DNA of 64,000 bases. It comes from G963677325 sp963677325. GTDB lineage: Bacteria > Bacteroidota > Bacteroidia > Bacteroidales > Prolixibacteraceae. The stretch is from positions 276,727 through 340,726 of the forward strand of contig CAXXGM010000006.1 in assembly GCA_963677325.2 (NCBI GenBank), given 5' to 3'. The notes below the pieces were generated by a model. That model had not been told where the DNA came from and ran no database searches. It saw only the letters and a list, made by a program, of their open reading frames with translations. Position numbers and translations under genes: made by a program. Below, piece after piece: positions 62,322-64,000 of the stretch (the first letter of the stretch is position 1; every line of letters starts with the position of its first letter).

Positions 62322-63256
62322 ATGAAAGTTACCATTGTAGGAGCAGGGAATGTCGGAGCAACGTGTGCGGATGTTCTGGCATATCGCGAAGTAGTGAATG
62401 AAGTGGTTCTGCTTGACATCAAAGAAGGTCTTGCAGAAGGGAAAGCCCTTGATATCTGGCAAAAAGCACCCATCAATAACTATGATACCCATACGGTTGG
62501 GATTACCAATGACTACAGTAAAACAGCAGGTTCAGAAGTAATTGTCATCACTTCAGGTCTTCCAAGGAAGCCCGGTATGAGCAGGGACGATTTAATCGGC
62601 ATCAATGCCGGTATTGTAAAAACAGTGACCGAAAATGTAATCAAATACTCTCCGGAAGCTGTTATCATCATTGTTTCCAATCCATTGGATGTAATGACTT
62701 ATCAGGCACATATCTCCTCAAAACTGCCGCGCACAAAGATTATGGGTATGGCCGGAATCCTTGATACAGCCCGTTATCGTGCTTTCCTTTCTGATGCACT
62801 GAATATTTCTCAAAAGGAAATACAGGCTATGCTTCTTGGAGGTCACGGGATACCATGGTTCCATTGCTCAGATATACTACAGTAGGTGGAGTACCTGTAA
62901 CCGAATTACTGGATGAAAATTCTCTTAATGCCATCGTGGAAAGGACTAAAGTAGGCGGAGGTGAATTGGTAAAATTGATGGGAACCTCAGCTTGGTACGC
63001 TCCGGGAGCTGCTGCTGCCCAAATGGTAGAGGCTATTGTTAAAGATCAGCGCAGAATTTTCCCTGTTTGCATCCAATTGGACGGAGAATACGGGATCAAC
63101 AATTGTTACCTCGGAGTTCCGGTAGTATTAGGAAAAAACGGAGTTGAAAGAGTCATTGAACTGAACCTGAATGAGGAAGAAATGGCTATGATGAAAGTCA
63201 GTGAAGGTCATGTCCGTGAAGTCATGAATGTTCTTGATGAACTGAATAAAAAATAA
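62322..63256 (+). CDS. mdh: Malate dehydrogenase, with a one-base frameshift
   Basis: The N-terminal half (62322-62885) has VTIVGAGNVGATCADV and SNPLDVMTYQA; catalytic His is in LLGGHG. At 62847-62849 GGG has one base too few. Adding one G gives GGHGDTMVPLLRYTTVGG and continues in the frame that ends at 63256 (312 residues, normal length). It is the LDH-like type. Oxidises malate to oxaloacetate with NAD, next to glmM only by position. A hairpin terminator follows. Confidence 0.9.
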
Positions 63257-63294
63257 AACGGTTGGGCTTCGGCCCGATGGCCTGAATGCTAAAG

Positions 63295-63330
63295 AAGAGA
63301 GTGTCAGTAAAATGTCACTCTCTTTTATTT
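63295..63330 (+). terminator. Terminator after mdh
   Basis: AAGAGAGTG / CACTCTCTT with a 12-base loop, then TTATTTTT. Confidence 0.75.
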
Positions 63331-63494
63331 TTAAATAATAGATAACCAAAATACAGTCCCGGGAAAATCAGGAAGAATTAGGAAGGTAAAAAGCAGGGAA
63401 ATATTATATTTACAAACTAAAGGAAAGGGCTTTAGTTATGAGCAAAGGATTCAGAACAACTGACTAAATACCTAAAGGATAGAATTCTACCCAT

Positions 63495-63914
63495 ATGACC
63501 ATAGAAATAAACTTTTCAATAATTGAACTTGAACCTGATACTTACCACCCTTTAATAAAGGCAGAATTTGAGGGAATGGAGGAATACTGGTGGGTCATTG
63601 ACAGCGGAGCCTCTAAAAGTGTAATGGATATTAATTTTTCATCTTTTTACACTTCCGAAGATATGGATCCTGTAATGGCTACCGGAATCGGCAAAGAGAT
63701 TGTTAGTACAGCTTCAGCGATTGTTCATTCTTTTAGTCTGGGGGGAGTCAATATAGGACCGTTAAAAGTCGCTCTTGTTGATTTCAGGCATATCAATGAA
63801 GAATATGCAAAGTTTTCCGACAAAAAGATAATTGGACTAATCGGTTGTGATTTTCTCTATTCCCACGAGGCCGTTATTGATTTTAAAAGAGAAACACTTC
63901 TTCTCTCATTTTAA
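63495..63914 (+). CDS. Retropepsin-like aspartic protease domain protein
   Basis: 139 residues forming a single aspartic protease half. The catalytic motif DSGAS is in WWVIDSGASKSVMD (about residues 33-46), and IIGLIGCDFLYSHEAVIDF matches the typical second strand-helix element. Such small proteins are thought to act as dimers. No signal peptide or partner is seen. Confidence 0.8.
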   Translation: MTIEINFSIIELEPDTYHPLIKAEFEGMEEYWWVIDSGASKSVMDINFSSFYTSEDMDPVMATGIGKEIVSTASAIVHSFSLGGVNIGPLKVALVDFRHINEEYAKFSDKKIIGLIGCDFLYSHEAVIDFKRETLLLSF

Positions 63915-63978
63915 ATAATCCTTAAATAAAAGGAGATTTATGGCTGTTGATTAAGGTTTATGTTCTGAAAAAAATAAA

Positions 63979-63986
63979 TATCTTTG
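63979..63986 (+). promoter_or_regulatory. Bacteroidota-type -7 promoter box
   Basis: TATCTTTG fits TAnnTTTG, 14 bp before the right edge. It probably drives a gene beyond the window. Confidence 0.45.
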
Positions 63987-64000
63987 CGTCCTGAGTTTTT

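Overview
The window looks like a chromosomal segment of a Bacteroidota (Bacteroidales/Marinilabiliales-like) bacterium. This rests on AT-rich non-coding DNA, several promoters with the Bacteroidota -7 box TAnnTTTG, family-typical genes (two TonB-dependent receptors, a putative porin, M56/TonB fusion, DUF5686-like barrel, the lysS-gpsA-pgi run) and weak ribosome binding sites. Rubrerythrin, superoxide dismutase, a multihaem cytochrome and ferredoxin-nitroreductase suggest a strict or oxygen-tolerant anaerobe. No rRNA, tRNA or CRISPR was recognised.

Layout. 0-7.1 kb: end of a CorC/HlyC-type gene, rhomboid protease, rubrerythrin, a solo transposase-like zinc-ribbon protein, a CDF transporter, a decayed TolC gene, SOD, and a PAP2 phosphatase/diacylglycerol kinase pair. 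7.5-11.4 kb: NikR beside a TonB receptor and an exported protein joining a nucleoside-hydrolase domain to an FmdE domain; this is the best candidate here for an undescribed (nickel-linked) uptake system. 11.9-14.5 kb: a His-rich small protein and a second TonB receptor, whose 3' end was hit by an IS4-family element. 16-17.3 kb: a graveyard of gene fragments (DUF1858, radical SAM, PAS, hemerythrin, oxidase/NO-reductase-like). 18.7-26.1 kb: BlaI/BlaR1-type regulation with two operators, an isochorismatase-fold enzyme, and an exported TldD/TldE-like pair. 26.4-33.4 kb: rmuC, an identical second IS copy, and a phospholipid operon (CDP-alcohol transferase, CdsA, polyprenol/DAG kinase) in which cdsA carries an out-of-frame minisatellite. 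33.6-36.6 kb: a 996-residue nucleotidyltransferase/GHMP-kinase fusion.

37-64 kb is mostly housekeeping: ferredoxin-nitroreductase, two pseudouridine synthases, NapC-type cytochrome, lysS-gpsA-pgi, recJ, Nudix hydrolase, porin, miaA, aconitase, NhaD antiporter, glmM and mdh. The last two each carry a single-base homopolymer frameshift, which looks more like sequence error than biology.

The intergenic DNA is rich in structured repeats: a four-level nested palindrome (41.74-41.97 kb), a MITE-like element with inverted ends (36.83-37.08 kb), GTAGAGAC...GTCTCTAC palindromes with two different cores, an 8-bp CATCAACT array, a GGGAGAA-type minisatellite and CACAAAGT repeats around a GxxExxY gene.
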